Shown: piece after piece, positions 41,090 to 53,725 of the stretch
How positions within the stretch are numbered: position 1 is the stretch's first letter
How the letters are laid out: every line of letters begins with the position of its first letter
NCBI RefSeq assembly: GCF_000614185.1
Contig: NZ_BAKM01000016.1
Coordinates: 53,348 to 117,347, forward strand
Direction of reading: 5' to 3'
DNA length: 64,000 nt
Source of the DNA: Phocaeicola sartorii JCM 17136 = DSM 21941
GTDB lineage: Bacteria; Bacteroidota; Bacteroidia; Bacteroidales; Bacteroidaceae
Program-made: the position numbers and the translations under genes
The notes under the pieces: generated by a model
What the model was told of the DNA's origin: nothing
Databases searched by the model: none
What the model saw: the letters and a program-made list of their open reading frames with translations, nothing else

Positions 41090-41995
41090 ATGGAACATGA
41101 AATTGGAAACATATCCATTGCCCGTATCCGACAGATGAATCCCGGTTTAAAAGGGATTAACAATGATTTCGTAATGGATAGAAGCGAGCATTACATACCC
41201 GAGAATATGAATCCCATCTTTAAATACCCACTACGGCTGGATGGGATCATTATCTCCATCCGTGAGAAAGGCTCCGCCAAAGTCAATATCAATTTACGGG
41301 AATATGACATTGAGAAAAACGATCTGATTATTTGTGCTCCTGGCGATATCCTACAGTCCATCTTGTCACCGGGCATTCATTTGTCACAAATGTTTTTAAT
41401 ATCATCCGATTTTTTAAAAGAGATGTATATCAACCTGAACAGTTTCATGCCATTTTTCATCTCATTGAAAGAGAATCCTAAATTCCATTTGATGGAAGAA
41501 GAGGTACAGGAACTGAATTCATTCTATCAGCTGATAGAAGAGACGGTAAGCCGGAACGACAATTTCAAGACAGAAATCGTACGCCGACTAATGGGAGCCT
41601 ATTTATACAAGATAGGCTCCATCCTTCATAGGAGACAACCGGAATTCCTTTCCGAGAGCCCCAAATCACTGAAAAGAGAAGAGGTATTGTTCAATCAGTT
41701 CATCAACCTGCTGACCGAACACCACCGTAAAGAAAGACGCGTGGATTTTTATGCGGAACAATTGTTCCTGAGTCCCAAGCATTTCTCCACCGTAGTAAAG
41801 AAAGTAAGCGGAAAGACTGCCGGAGAATGGATTGACGAATATGTGATACTGGAAGCCAAAGCGTTGCTGAAATACTCCGTTATGTCCATTCAGGAAGTAT
41901 CCTACTTTATGAATTTCCCGAACCCTTCCTTCTTTGGCAAATATTTCAAGCACCATACCGGACTGTCTCCCAGCGAATACAAGATGCAACAATGA
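41090..41995 (+). CDS. AraC-family transcription regulator
   Basis: The ~301-residue protein has an N-terminal cupin-like sensor domain and a C-terminal AraC DNA-binding domain (~residues 205-300: VDFYAEQLFLSPKHFSTVVKKVSGKTAGEWIDEYVILEAKALL ... NFPNPSFFGKYFKHHTGLSPSEYK). Its target cannot be read from the sequence. Neighbours are a Zn protease and a nucleotidyltransferase transcribed away from or toward it. Confidence 0.87.
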   Translation: MEHEIGNISIARIRQMNPGLKGINNDFVMDRSEHYIPENMNPIFKYPLRLDGIIISIREKGSAKVNINLREYDIEKNDLIICAPGDILQSILSPGIHLSQMFLISSDFLKEMYINLNSFMPFFISLKENPKFHLMEEEVQELNSFYQLIEETVSRNDNFKTEIVRRLMGAYLYKIGSILHRRQPEFLSESPKSLKREEVLFNQFINLLTEHHRKERRVDFYAEQLFLSPKHFSTVVKKVSGKTAGEWIDEYVILEAKALLKYSVMSIQEVSYFMNFPNPSFFGKYFKHHTGLSPSEYKMQQ

Positions 41996-42043
41996 AAGCA
42001 GGAGACCAAAGAATTTAATCTTTAAAGTGACAGTGACCCAAAA

Positions 42044-42069
42044 GGGCTGTCCGATTTTTCAGACAGCCC
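42044..42069. terminator. Terminator between convergent genes
   Basis: GGGCTGTC pairs with GACAGCCC around a T-rich loop, between the AraC gene and the nucleotidyltransferase gene. Confidence 0.7.
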
Positions 42070-42117
42070 CCGAAAGTAAATTATAATAGGTGTGACCACA
42101 GACCACACTACCTCATC

Positions 42118-43029
42118 TTAAAATAACTTCGCAGGATATTCACCGGCATCCACCAATGCCTGGATCTTATCAACTACACTCTGGCGGTCTTCTGGATAAG
42201 TTACCCCGAACCACTTGCTGGTAGTGTCCAGTACCTCAACCGTAGCGGTACCATCATTAATCAACTTATCCACCATCAACGGAATAAAGAATTCACTCTT
42301 CAAGTTTTCCATATTTTTGGGATCGCTCAAGAATGTTTTAAAGAATTCCTGACTGTAAGCAAAGTAATCAGGTGTAAAACCCCAGAAGTTCATACTCACC
42401 GGAGTTGTATCGGGAGTAGCTGTCCATTCACCGTTATCGTCAATATACTTCACTTCCCCGTCCATGCGCTGAATCTTGGTACGCTCTACCACGGAAGTCA
42501 GCAAATGATCGGCATTGGTTCCGCAGATACCGCGGGATACTGTTCCACTCTCGCTCAATGTATTTCCTACGCGGAAGCCCACCATAGAATAGGTATTCTT
42601 AGCACCTTCGGGCAATGCGGAAAGGAACTTGCCCATCACCTGGAACGAGTCGCGTCCATAGAAATCATCGCAGTTGATTACCGCAAACGGTTCCTGTATC
42701 ACATCAGCTCCCATCATGACAGCATGGTTCGTCCCCCATGGTTTGGTACGTTCTGCAGGACAAGTAAATCCTTCCGGCAGATTGTCCAAAGCCTGGAACA
42801 CCAGTTCACAAGGAATATGACCTTCATATTTAGAGATAATCTTTTCACGAAAATCTTGCTCAAAATCTTTACGGATAACAAAGACCAGTTTTCCAAAGCC
42901 GGCGTTGATAGCGTCATAAATAGAATAATCCATAATAGTTTCGCCGTTAGGACCCAGACCATCCAATTGTTTCAATCCTCCGTAACGGCTACCCATACCA
43001 GCCGCCAATAAAAATAAAGTTGGTTTCAT
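42118..43029 (-). CDS. Sugar-1-phosphate nucleotidyltransferase-like protein
   Basis: The 303-residue protein starts with the nucleotidyltransferase loop LFLLAAGMGSRYGGLKQLDGLGPNGETIMDY and has ERTKPWGTNHAVMMG and INCDDFYG (metal Asp pair). It resembles glucose-1-phosphate uridylyl/thymidylyl transferases but lacks a clear subfamily mark. It would couple a sugar phosphate to a nucleotide in the cytoplasm. A -7 box TAGCTTTG (minus strand, 43064-43071) lies upstream. Confidence 0.83.
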   Translation of the reverse strand: MKPTLFLLAAGMGSRYGGLKQLDGLGPNGETIMDYSIYDAINAGFGKLVFVIRKDFEQDFREKIISKYEGHIPCELVFQALDNLPEGFTCPAERTKPWGTNHAVMMGADVIQEPFAVINCDDFYGRDSFQVMGKFLSALPEGAKNTYSMVGFRVGNTLSESGTVSRGICGTNADHLLTSVVERTKIQRMDGEVKYIDDNGEWTATPDTTPVSMNFWGFTPDYFAYSQEFFKTFLSDPKNMENLKSEFFIPLMVDKLINDGTATVEVLDTTSKWFGVTYPEDRQSVVDKIQALVDAGEYPAKLF

Positions 43030-43162
43030 AGTTTATTTATTTAAAATTGAATATTTGATGGCACAAAGCTACAAAATAATACGGAGGAAAAAGCTACATT
43101 CCGTTCAAATTCGAACACAAATTAATCATTTCCCTCCTTTTGACGCAAATCAAACCTTATTT

Positions 43163-45502
43163 TTAAAAAGGATAGCCGATGGCAAAGTGTAATCCCAGTC
43201 CGTCCTTAAACTTTGGAATATTATAATATCCCTTCTTGCCGGTGTCATACGGATCATGAAGAGCAATCCCCAGATCCAGGCGGATCACCAGAAAAGTAAG
43301 GTCATAACGCAACCCCACCCAGTACCCAAAGCTACACTTTTAGCAAAATTACGAAGAGTAAGCAAACCGCCGGGGCGTATATTCTCACCTTCCTCATTCT
43401 TTTGTTCACGCAGCAGCCACACATTTCCCGCGTCCAGAAAAGCTGCCCCGTACAAATCACCCAGGATAGGGAAACGGTATTCCACATTCGCTTCCAGCTT
43501 CACATCTCCGGTTTCATCCAGATAACCATACTGTTTATCTTCGGGACGATAAGAACCGGGACCGATAGAGCGCACTGTAAACGCACGGATACTGTTGGCT
43601 CCCCCAATATAGAACTGCTCGCTGTAAGGCGCTACAGTCTGGTTTCCGTATGCATACAAAATCCCCCCCATCAAACGAGTGGCTATATGCTGTTTCTCTC
43701 CGACTTTAAACAAACAACGCACTTCGGATGTCATTTTAAGGAATTGCGCATAAGGACTTTTCAATAACTCCTTCTCTGTTTCCTTGAATCCTTTCCCAAA
43801 AGCAGCATACACCAACGAAGTCAGATTACCTGCCGAAGTAAAGGAAGTCTCCCACCATAAATTATTGCGTTTCTTCAACGGGGCATTATCATACGTAAAC
43901 GTATAACTCATAGCCGGGATAAACTGATTTCCCAAACTGATTTTCAAGCTCCGGTTCTTGTCCACTATCGTATCAAAACGTGTAGTAGTATGCTGCAACG
44001 TATTAAATGCCAGTCTGAAAGGAGTCACCGTATGTTTCCATACCCGCGAAGGCTGGAAATCGTATGACACCGTTCCACCGAAAGAAAGCATTTTAAAGAA
44101 ACGGGCACGATTCAGCTGATTTATATACAATTTGAATGAAGTATGCTGTGGAAAGCGTGAGCGCATGATTTTTTTATTCATCCACGGCAACACCAAACGA
44201 GGATACTCCAATGAGAAAGAAGTTCCCAGCTCGTACGAATTCAATTTAGAACTGTTTCCATCCGCCGTGGAATTGGTCTGCCATTCGTATGACCCTTTCA
44301 ACTGGAAAGAAAGCGTGGCGGCTGTACGCATGAAATTCTTCCGTGAGAGGCTGAAAATCGCTCCGGGGCCCGTCTGATCCGTACTTTTGGTAGTCACATT
44401 AAATTCCAGTTCACCGTCATACGGCAAATCGAATGTAGCATTCATCCGCACATTCAGCGTATCGCACCCCGGCAATGTATCTTGCGGAGCATAACGGAAC
44501 TCGGCAAATTTGAAAATGCCGAGACGCGCCAGAGCCTCCTGCGTGAAATTCTGGCGGGCTTGGGAATAAAGCTGCCCCTTCTGGTAAAAGAAGCGCTTGG
44601 CCAATACACCGGGACGGATACCGGGTTTCTTACCGCTATAATGTAAGGTCATTCCCGGAAAAACAATGGAATCGGTAGGCTCCTCTCCTTTATATCCGGT
44701 GAGATAAACAGAGGTATTCCCTATATAATAAGGTCTTTTCGCGTCGGCAGGCACACCGGCTTTCGGAACCACCTGCAAACTGACCATTCCCGGTTTGCGC
44801 AAGGTATCCGCCCGGAAAGTGATAAATTCGGGACGGAAATAATAATAGCCATTGTTACGGAAAAGGGTACTCAGCCGCTGGCGTTCCTCCTCCAGTTTCA
44901 GCACACTGAAATTATCCCCTTTACGCAATACCCTCTGGTCATAAGTGGCCCTGATCAGACTATCGGCGCGAGGAGGGTATTTCAGATACATGACAGAATC
45001 CAGATAGTAAGGGTTCGCCATATCGATCTTATAACTCAGTTTGGCTTTCCGGGGATTCTTCAACGAGTCCACAGAATACGTCACCGCACCATTGAAAAAG
45101 CCATAATCGTGCAACAGGTTGGTCGCCACCTTCACACGGGTCTCCGGATTCACCGTAGACAAATACACCGGAGTGGATCCCAGCTTGTTGAAGATCCAAT
45201 GTCCCACTCCCTTTTTATCCTGATATTTCACAAAGTCATTGTATATCCACAAGCCGAAGGGAATGGGAAAACGCAAAGAGTTACTTCCCAAAATGGCATT
45301 ATTGAGGATAAGACAAAGCGGCCTCCACCTCTTCCAAGGTCTGGACACCGGCAGGGGTCTTGTCCTCATTCACAATCTCCATATTCTTCACACCGACATA
45401 CAGTGTTTCGTCTTCCGGCAAGTTCTTGGTAGTAGAGCAGGCAGCCGTCACCAGCAGCAATGCCGATAATAGAAGCAGGTTTATGTTATGTTTTCTCTTC
45501 AT
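43163..45502 (-). CDS. TamA/Omp85-family outer membrane protein (two frameshifts)
   Basis: This lipoprotein-type Omp85 protein (lipobox TAACSTTKNLPEDETLYVGV) has POTRA-like repeats and a C-terminal beta-barrel with the Omp85 signatures FYIGGANSIRAFTVRSIGPGSY and VEYRFPILGDLYGAAFLDAGNVW. Frames break near 45310 (EAALSYP to NNAILGSN) and near 43313 (GTGWG to LRYDLTFL); the repaired length is ~780 residues, ending in an aromatic residue. With the TamB-like gene immediately upstream it forms the translocation and assembly pair that inserts envelope proteins or moves lipids. Confidence 0.87.
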
Positions 45503-45513
45503 ATCTCCAACGA

Positions 45514-48500
45514 TCATTTTTTCTTCTTAGACTTGAAAATAAACAGTTCGCCCAAGTGGCTCATCTTCTTGCGAAGCACAATACCCACCCCGGTCTCTAT
45601 GATCTCACCTTCCAGCACACTCTCATAGTTCTTGTCGTGGAAGAGCTTGACATACCGGGTACCGCTGTTGTCCAAACGGTATTCTATGGATACATTATCA
45701 ATAAATGTCTCGTCCTGCTGTACCGTACTTCCGGTAGAGACTTTCCCCCCCACCACTATACGGAAGCGGTTGTTCCAGAAACGTTTGGCGAACTGGAAAT
45801 TATAATCCGTACGTTTTCCGCCACTATCGGCGTCATCCACGGTTTCCATCCCCACATTGATATCCAGCGCTTTTCCGGCAATATTCGAGATCTCGCTCTG
45901 CAAGAATGAGTTCAAGGCATTATTCACATTAAATCCTCCCGTCGAGTTTCCTTCCGCCATATACATTCCGGTCACCAGCATGGTGACCGCCAGTTTTCCC
46001 CGTTCCTCCACCGACATGGCATTCAGCTGGTCCTGCACTGACGCATCCTCGGGAGCCGAAAGGGTAAACGCCAGCCCCAGATTCTCCAACCGCTGGCTCA
46101 AAGCGATCCCGACATCAAACCCGACCATACGCGAAGTCTTCCCATCCTCGCCCACCGAAGCACGGACCCTTTCGGTTGCGGTAATGTTCAGCTGCGGATT
46201 CATGATATTCCCCGTCCACTCCACATAACTGCCATTCTGGATATTAAACGTCTTCAGCGGAATAATCGGAATCTGGTATTTCATCTCCCCGCTCATCAGG
46301 GAATACCGTCCGGTCAGCAACATATCCCCCTGAGGAGTATATTGGAATGACAAGTCTCCGCCTCCTTCCAGCAACATATAGTTGGAGCCGTCTGGCACCA
46401 GATCACACGTGCCTGCACCGCCTGGTCTATATGCATGGTCATGGCCACATCCATCCCTCCCAAAGATATTTGCTGGACGGAAGAGTCCTCCACCGATGTC
46501 GTGTCGTTGAAATTGACAAAAGTCACCATATCCCCCAGACGGTCGTTCACCGTCAAAGGAGAGTCTTTCAGAACGTAAGTCACATTGGTCTTTCCCAATA
46601 TGTTCATGTTCCCCCGCATCACCAGTTCCTCCACCGGGCCGCGCAGCGTTGCGTTAAAGTCCACATACATCTTGCCGTAGATCATAGCCCGCTTGGTACG
46701 GGGAGCATTCAACAATTCATAATTCTCGGCGTGCATTTTAAGGTTCACCGCCGTCCGTTCCAAGTCCGAGAAATCCACCTCACCGTTAATAGTAAAAGGT
46801 GTCTTGCCTCTGGTGAATATATCGAAGTCCTTGAACATCATCTTGCTGTTCACCACCTGCACCGGCTCATTATCAAAACGGAACATGGCAGACATTTCCG
46901 GCATGAAGAAAGTCACGGAATCCAACGCCAGCTCCCCGTTCAGCAGAGGTTTGGCCGGATCCCCCTTCATGGACAGCGTTCCGTCAATGTCCCCGTCCAG
47001 TTCCACCATACGGTCGGGCACAAACGGATTGGCTACATTCAGCGGAAAATGTTCGAAAGCTATATCCGCGCTCAGGCTTCCCGTTCCTTCCTCCGCAGGC
47101 AGATAGATACCTCCCAGATGGGCTATCTCCTCACCATCACGACGTATATAGGCATCCAGATGATGATCCTTTGCCTCACCGGGCAGATACACGCCGCCCA
47201 GCTCCCAATTTCCCAGCGCGCTGCCTTCATACTTGAAGTCATTTATACGCAGGTCACTGCTCACCATCATATTCGGACCGGAATCTATATAATGCGCTTC
47301 CGCCCCGATCCATCCTTCCATATCGGGCATATAGGGAAGGATACGCCGGAACTCTTTCAGGCTGATGCGTGAAAGTTCCACCGTCATGTCCTGTTTGGCT
47401 ATGGTATCTTCCCGATTGGTATAGAAGCTGAGTCCGGTCCCCTGCTCGTCATGCAAGTTCAGCTGGGCATGAATCCGCCCGTTGTCAGCCAGGTAAATAT
47501 AGTTATTTTTATTCACGGTAAAAGGGCGGTACACCAACGTGGGGTGCTCGGGAAAAACCTTCATGCGTATGCCGTGGCGGCGCAGGTCGGCCATCACGCC
47601 CATATATACCCCCTGTTCCTTACGGGCATTCAGATACTGCACCAGCAACTGGGCGCTGTTGTTTCCCACATTTCCCTCCAGCGTCACATCAAACGCCTCC
47701 TGCCCCGGCTTGGGTCCGTTCACCACTCCGCTCAGCATAGTTATGCCATTCAGGTCCTGCTGTACATCCAGATAAATGGTGTCCAAGGTCAGACTGTCCG
47801 TACGCAATCCATATAAATAAGCCTCCCCGTTCAGTCCCTCCGCCGGAGATGAATCCATATCCATGAACAGACGGCTGTATGACCATCCCATCATAGACAG
47901 ATAATTGGCTATCGGATTATCGGGACCGGAGGATATTTTCAGGCATAGTCCCGGAAGGAATTCCCGGAGTTCCTCCTGTTCAATGTGTTTGCTTTCCCAT
48001 TGTTCCGCCAGTTTTTTCATCAGCAGGTCCGCCCTGCCGGAGATGTATTCCATGTGTCCTGCTCCTTCCAGACTCAAATCCAGATCCCCCGCACGCAGAT
48101 ATGCCAAAGTGGAATCTCTGGAAGTGCTGAATCCGGCAAACAGGTCCTTGGAATGAGAAGTGCGTTTGGCCGTGACAATCGTGGCATTCGTCATCTCGGC
48201 CTCTACGGCATACCGCTTTCCGAGATCACTGCTGAAACGGATTCCCAGGTGCTGGGAGGTCTGGAAACGGGTATCCATCAGATGAAGTGCCTGCCAATCC
48301 AGATGCGCCACCTCCATTTTCAAGTCGCCAGAAACATCATGAGGTTTCAAGATACCATCCAGATGCGCCTTGACATCCATGGCCCAGTTTTTCGCCGCCA
48401 GTGAAGCATAAACCTTCGATTTCTCCAGTCCGGCAGCCAGTGAAATCCCTGTCAAATGATAACTGCCATAATGGAAACGGTCTATACTACCCTCCGCATT

Positions 48501-50171
48501 GAAATAAGTACGGGGGGAGAAAAAGTCAAAGCCTTCTCCTTCCACTTTCAGACGGGTGGACAGAGTGTACAAAGAATCGGCAGGCATAAACTGGTGCAGG
48601 TCAAAATGATTGACAGCCAAGTCAGCCTCATACCTGTCACGCGACCAATCGTATCTGGCAAACAGACGGGCCGCCCGTTCCATCTTGAAATCATCCGCCA
48701 CGGAGATGCTGTCATTATAAACCGTCATAGGAAGGGTATCGGCCGCAGCCACCGCCTGGGCTTCGGGCTGCATCAGCAGCAAGTCCGTGCCCATTTTAGT
48801 GCCCGCCATCGTAAATTTGCCTTCCAAGCGCGTTCCGTATGGAATCTCTATCCCTTCGGCCAACGTGGAGACAAACTTCAAATCCTTGGTTTCGGCTTCC
48901 AGGGTGATATCCCCTCCGCGCAACAGGCTGTCCGTCAGATAGGTCAGCTCGCCCCGGGCGAACAATTCCATCGCTCCGGGCAGTTCGGCGGTCAGAGTCG
49001 TCAGTTTCAGCTTGTTCAAATCTCCGTCGATCCCCGTACGGATGCGCAAGGGTTCGGAGGGATACTGCCGGACAAACTTTTCATCCATGCTTCCCATGAA
49101 TCTCACCACATCCGGTTTTCCGATATCGGCCATCAGGCGTGCGGACACCAAGCCTTCGTGCTTGAAATCCAAAGCATCCCAGTCCATCGCAGCATTCAGT
49201 TCCAGATAAGAATCCCGGGTCTCCAGTTTCAATGAAGGCACGCGCAGCACCTTGTCTTTGGAGAACAGCCGTCCGGTGGTAGAGATGATTTCCAGTCCCG
49301 AACGCTCTTTCAGCACAAACCGGCTGATTATGGCTTTCATATTCCTTCCCTCGTAGTGCAGGGAATCCAGTTTCACACCGATATCCGTCAGCACGATATG
49401 AGACGGATCCAGCCCGGCGGGCAGACTGTCGGCAGGTGCAGCAGCTGCCGGTTGTCCGCTGTCATAGCGCACACGTCCGTTCTTTAGTTGGAACGTTTGC
49501 AGCGAATAGGCCGATTTATGCAAGTCTATCAAGCCGTCGCGCAGTGTGGCATTATCCAGCGAAGCCGCCAATGACAAGCTGTCCAGAGGCATATCCAGTG
49601 CAAAGGATACATTCTGCAAATCAATATCCTGCAATATTATTTTCCAATAGGTGGTGTCGCTTGCAGCCGTATCGGCGGCAGCGGTATCATTCAGGCAGAG
49701 GGACAAATCCGTATCTTTCAGCAAGACTTTGTTGACGATAGCGGTTTCGGGATCCAGCGCCACGCCATGGCTGGAGATGAACAATTCCCCCAAGGTACCG
49801 TTCAGTTTCATGCCATGTATCAGGTCATTGGAATTTACCGTGGCTCCCTGCAGGGATATGCCATCCACTTCCACCTGCTTTTTCAGCAGTGGGAGCAACT
49901 GCACATTCACTTGGAGGCGGCGTACGCTGAGCAACGTATCATTATGCGGAGAAGCGGCATCTACATCGGTCACCACCAGATTCAGCGGAAATGACAAAGA
50001 GATACGCCCTACGGAGATATTCATACCGGTAGCCTCCGAGGCATATACAGCAGCTTTGTCCACCAGAAAATTCTGAATAGGTGGCAGGTAAATCAATATA
50101 CATAAAATGATGAACAGAATGAACGGAGATGCTATCGTCCACAATGTCCAACGAACATATTTCTTCTTCAT
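45514..50171 (-). CDS. tamB: TamB/DUF490 translocation-assembly protein (frameshifted)
   Basis: The repaired 1552-residue protein has one N-terminal membrane anchor (WTIASPFILFIILCILIYL), then a very long beta-rich body typical of TamB-like bridge proteins, ending in the DUF490 domain (LLEGGGDLSFQYTPQGDMLLTGRY ... NRFRIVVGGKVSTG ... GVGIVLRKKMSHLGELF). Such proteins span the periplasm to the Omp85 partner, here encoded 11 bp downstream. One missing base near 46402 (QAVQARV to DLVPDGSNY) joins the frames. The start is at MKKKYVRW. Confidence 0.9.
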
Positions 50172-50344
50172 TGAGTGTCTGTACAAGTATTCCTGCAAAT
50201 TTAAACAATTTTATCGGCATAATGGTTGACAAAGTTCCGCTTTTATCTGTTGTTTCCCATAAATTAATAAAAAAGCCTCGGAACGAGAGAATACAGGCCT
50301 CAAAGCAGCCTCTCAGAAGAAAAAACCGTGAAAGGGGGTGACTT

Positions 50345-51481
50345 TCATTCTGCGGTACGGGTGATGGTCACGTCCACATCCACATCACCGGATACAGAAT
50401 GGCCACGTGAACCCACTGCCTCTTTCAGTTTGATATGCAACTGATAGTGATAGTTCCGGTAGATACTATAATCAGTGACAGCGGAAGTGGAAATAGTAGT
50501 CGGTACCTCGGAGACCGACACCTCTTCATTACCTATATAAATCGTGACTGTCTTTGAGACACCGTTACCGTTTTTTCCAGTTAAGGTAACAGTAATCCGA
50601 GTGGCATTATCCCGTGAAGCCACTATATTTTCATAGACATATTTTTCGGAAAAGAGAGAGAGTGCGCTGGCGTCATGAGCCGGAACGTCTCCACCTCTCA
50701 TATAAAGGTTGTAAGATTTTTGTTGCCCACCATCCTCAAAATAAGAGGAAGGACCGACAGTCATTCCTTGAAACAAGGCAACCTTATTGGCGCAGGAAGT
50801 CATTGTGACCTTATTTACAATCCATTCTGCATTATAGCCTTCTGCACGGATAATGTCGGCATCTATCTTGGCACAGGTACGTACCAGTTCTATCGTAGAT
50901 TGAAAGATCTCGCTTCCATCAAACTTCTGAGCAGTGACGATGGTAGAAATGCCTCCGGACATTAAAACCGGAGAATCCGTATAAGAAGCGTCCAGTAAAT
51001 CTGCCGTAGTCGTTTCAGCGGTCTTTATAAAAGAAGACAAATCACTGACTGTGGTGAACTTCCTCGAAGAATAATAGCAATCCTCATTGGCTATGACGTA
51101 TATCTTTTTTTCGCCGGTGGTAACCAGTTTGCCTAATTTAAACGCTCCGTTCTCATACGTCAACGGATCACCCGGATCACTACCAGGAACATTCCAAGTA
51201 CCGTTACCGTTATTGTCTATACGTCCATTGAACTCGCATGACCACGAGGGTATGCCGGGCATAACCAGCGCATTGTGTTTGAACACAACGATACGGATAC
51301 TTTTTATGCCCTCCCGTCCTGTATTTGCTGTAGAGCCTATCGCTGCCGCCCGGGCCGTCATCACTACCTCCACGGGAACTTCGCCTTCGGGCAACTGTAT
51401 ATATTCCTTATCCTGACATGAGCCGGACAACAGGATAACCATAGCTATGAGACAATATGCCTGTACTTTTCTTAGTGTCAT
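50345..51481 (-). CDS. Fimbrillin-family lipoprotein
   Basis: The 378-residue lipoprotein (MVILLSGSC) has a fimbrillin-like beta-sandwich pattern: IKSIRIVVFKHN, GEKKIYVIANED, and repeated strands to the C-terminal YRNYHYQLHIKL. This last motif is common in Mfa/FimA accessory subunits of Bacteroidales. It is probably a minor or tip pilin, processed by signal peptidase II and an Arg-type protease after export. It is the last gene of the fimbrial operon. Confidence 0.75.
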   Translation of the reverse strand: MTLRKVQAYCLIAMVILLSGSCQDKEYIQLPEGEVPVEVVMTARAAAIGSTANTGREGIKSIRIVVFKHNALVMPGIPSWSCEFNGRIDNNGNGTWNVPGSDPGDPLTYENGAFKLGKLVTTGEKKIYVIANEDCYYSSRKFTTVSDLSSFIKTAETTTADLLDASYTDSPVLMSGGISTIVTAQKFDGSEIFQSTIELVRTCAKIDADIIRAEGYNAEWIVNKVTMTSCANKVALFQGMTVGPSSYFEDGGQQKSYNLYMRGGDVPAHDASALSLFSEKYVYENIVASRDNATRITVTLTGKNGNGVSKTVTIYIGNEEVSVSEVPTTISTSAVTDYSIYRNYHYQLHIKLKEAVGSRGHSVSGDVDVDVTITRTAE

Positions 51482-51659
51482 AATCGTTCTTCTTTTTGTT
51501 AGTTCCCGTCCGCTCCTTGATGAAGCGGATGACGGCCGGCCCGGCATGATAAAAACCTGATTCGTTAATACAGACCTCCGAACGGGAATCCTGGGATTAT
51601 TACCCTGCACCGCAAGCGCGAAACGAAAGACTTGCGATGCAGAGTGGGATTTGTTTCTA

Positions 51660-53659
51660 TTACAAACCTACTTCGGGTTTCATATTCTTCACTGACCAAG
51701 CTTTTACAGTGATAGTAGTCTTCACATTAGTATCAGCGCCCAGTGCATCACCTGCCTCACCTGCCGCGATAGCCGGATTAGGATAACCCAGAGCAGTGAA
51801 CTTGGCTAAATCAATCTGATACCAGTAGTTACGGATTACCGCATAGCGGAACGGAGTAACGGTATTAGAATAAGCAGGATCTTCTATGTTTACACGATAG
51901 TAGCACTTGCCTTGAGGATAAACAGCGATAGTCACTTTCTGAGTTGGAATATAAGCCTTTGTAGAGCCGGCTTCGGTAGCGCTATTATTAGTCTTAGTAT
52001 CAATCAAACCATTACCTTGATCATTAGCACGTTGTACCTCGATAGTGAAATACTGGGCATTATCTTTGTCACCATCCTTAATACCTACATTGCGATTTTC
52101 GTCCGCTGTAACAATGGCATACCATTGATTACTTGTGAAAGAGGCAGTAGGAGTTTTAGCAACTACTTCAACAGTAGTTAATGCATGACCCTCAACATTA
52201 CTATTCTTTCCACCAATCAATTTAGCCTGCATGGCATCAGCATCACCGGTTGCACTTTGGTTGGCGTCACTAATCATTTTGGCTGCGATGTATTTGATAG
52301 CATTCAAATTAGTGATGGCAGTTGTAACCGTTGTTTTTCTTGTCAAAGCAGTACTACCACCAGTCAGGTCAGCAGTGAAGAAAGCGTCATAATCCTCGCA
52401 ATAGATAAAACCGGTACCGGCAGCGATAGCTGCATCTTTTTTTGCCTTGAACAAGAAATTTCCACTAACGCTGGCAGCTTGGAAAGCATTAGCGTCACTA
52501 GAAGCATCCACTGTACGAGTTTGATCCGGCACAAAAGTACCTTCTATCATGCATACGTGGTGTTACCCTTTGTAGCCCATTGGTTGGTGTTTTCCGGAAC
52601 ATAGAACGAATTTGCGGAGTCATCATTACTTTTCGCATTTACTACTCCAAGACCCTTGGTTGCATCACCATTATTATTCAAATATTCTGTATAGAAATCG
52701 GTCTGGTCAGCATAAGCCCAATTGAAATACATGCTATAATCACCATGATCCGTCACCGTATAGTTCGGATCCTGTATAATGTTGTTTCCATCATTGGCTG
52801 CTCCCATATTCGCAATCACGTTTTCTTTCGTATTCTGATTGTAGATAGCGAATCTCATAGCATCATTAGCCAGAGGCAAAGTACCCAAGTTTTCACTTAT
52901 CGCATGGTCCAGCCAAACCATTTGAGCCGTAGAGCCGGAAGCAACTACCGTAAAGATCTTATCACCGCCGCCTTCTACCGCATCCACTCCCATACTGATT
53001 TTAGAAGAAGCACGGTCGATGGACACATTCACCACATTGGGTTTTGCAGCCTCAGTAGGGCCACCGGAATTGGAAGTAAATTCCTCCACTTTTATACCCG
53101 ATGCCAAATCGGCACTTGCCACACCGGTCATCAACAATCCGACACCAGCATCACCCAGCACACCGTCCTTGTTTTCAGTTCCATCATAAGCTATTTCAAA
53201 AACTTGTTTCTCAAATTCCGACAACAAAGTCTTGTTCAAGGTCAACGCATCGGGATCATTTATCTGTGCCAGCAACTTAGTGGCATTGGCCAGGATGTAG
53301 ACTTTTTTCGGACCGCTGGTTACCAGCATAGTGATTGTCTTATCAGTTTCAAAATTGGAAACTGTAACAGTCTTCACCACCTCCAGTGTACTCAACTCTT
53401 CATGAGCCTGATCGTTCTTGAAAATCAGCAAAGTGAAGTTCTTGACTGCCTGTTCTTCAGTAGTGCCATCTCCACCCACTGACGCTCTGGCCAGTCCCCC
53501 TTTATTGAAATCAAAACTGAAAGTGGCATACGTAGCCTCCCCCTCCGTCTGTTCGGTGTTATCCGGGTTTCCGCCCTGTTCTTCGGTCATGTCATCACTA
53601 CAAGAAGCCAGTGCCATGCAGAATACCGCCGACATCAAATAATACTTGTTAAATTTCAT
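51660..53659 (-). CDS. Mfa1-like major fimbrial subunit (frameshifted)
   Basis: The repaired 666-residue lipoprotein (lipobox CMALASC) reads TYATFSFDF, KNFTLLIFKNDQ, TSGPKKVYILANATK in the N-terminal domain and YRVNIED...YAVIRNYWYQIDLAK near the end, the pattern of Mfa1/FimA-type structural pilins. Frames split near 52551 (KGNTTYA to MIEGTFVPDQTRT), explained by one missing base. It is longer than P. gingivalis Mfa1 (~560). It lies between the anchor-like and the small pilin genes. Confidence 0.82.
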
Positions 53660-53725
53660 AATGATAAAAGTTTTAATTAATAAATTTTATGCTATTCCGT
53701 TTCTCTATTTTATACCTGCCGGAAG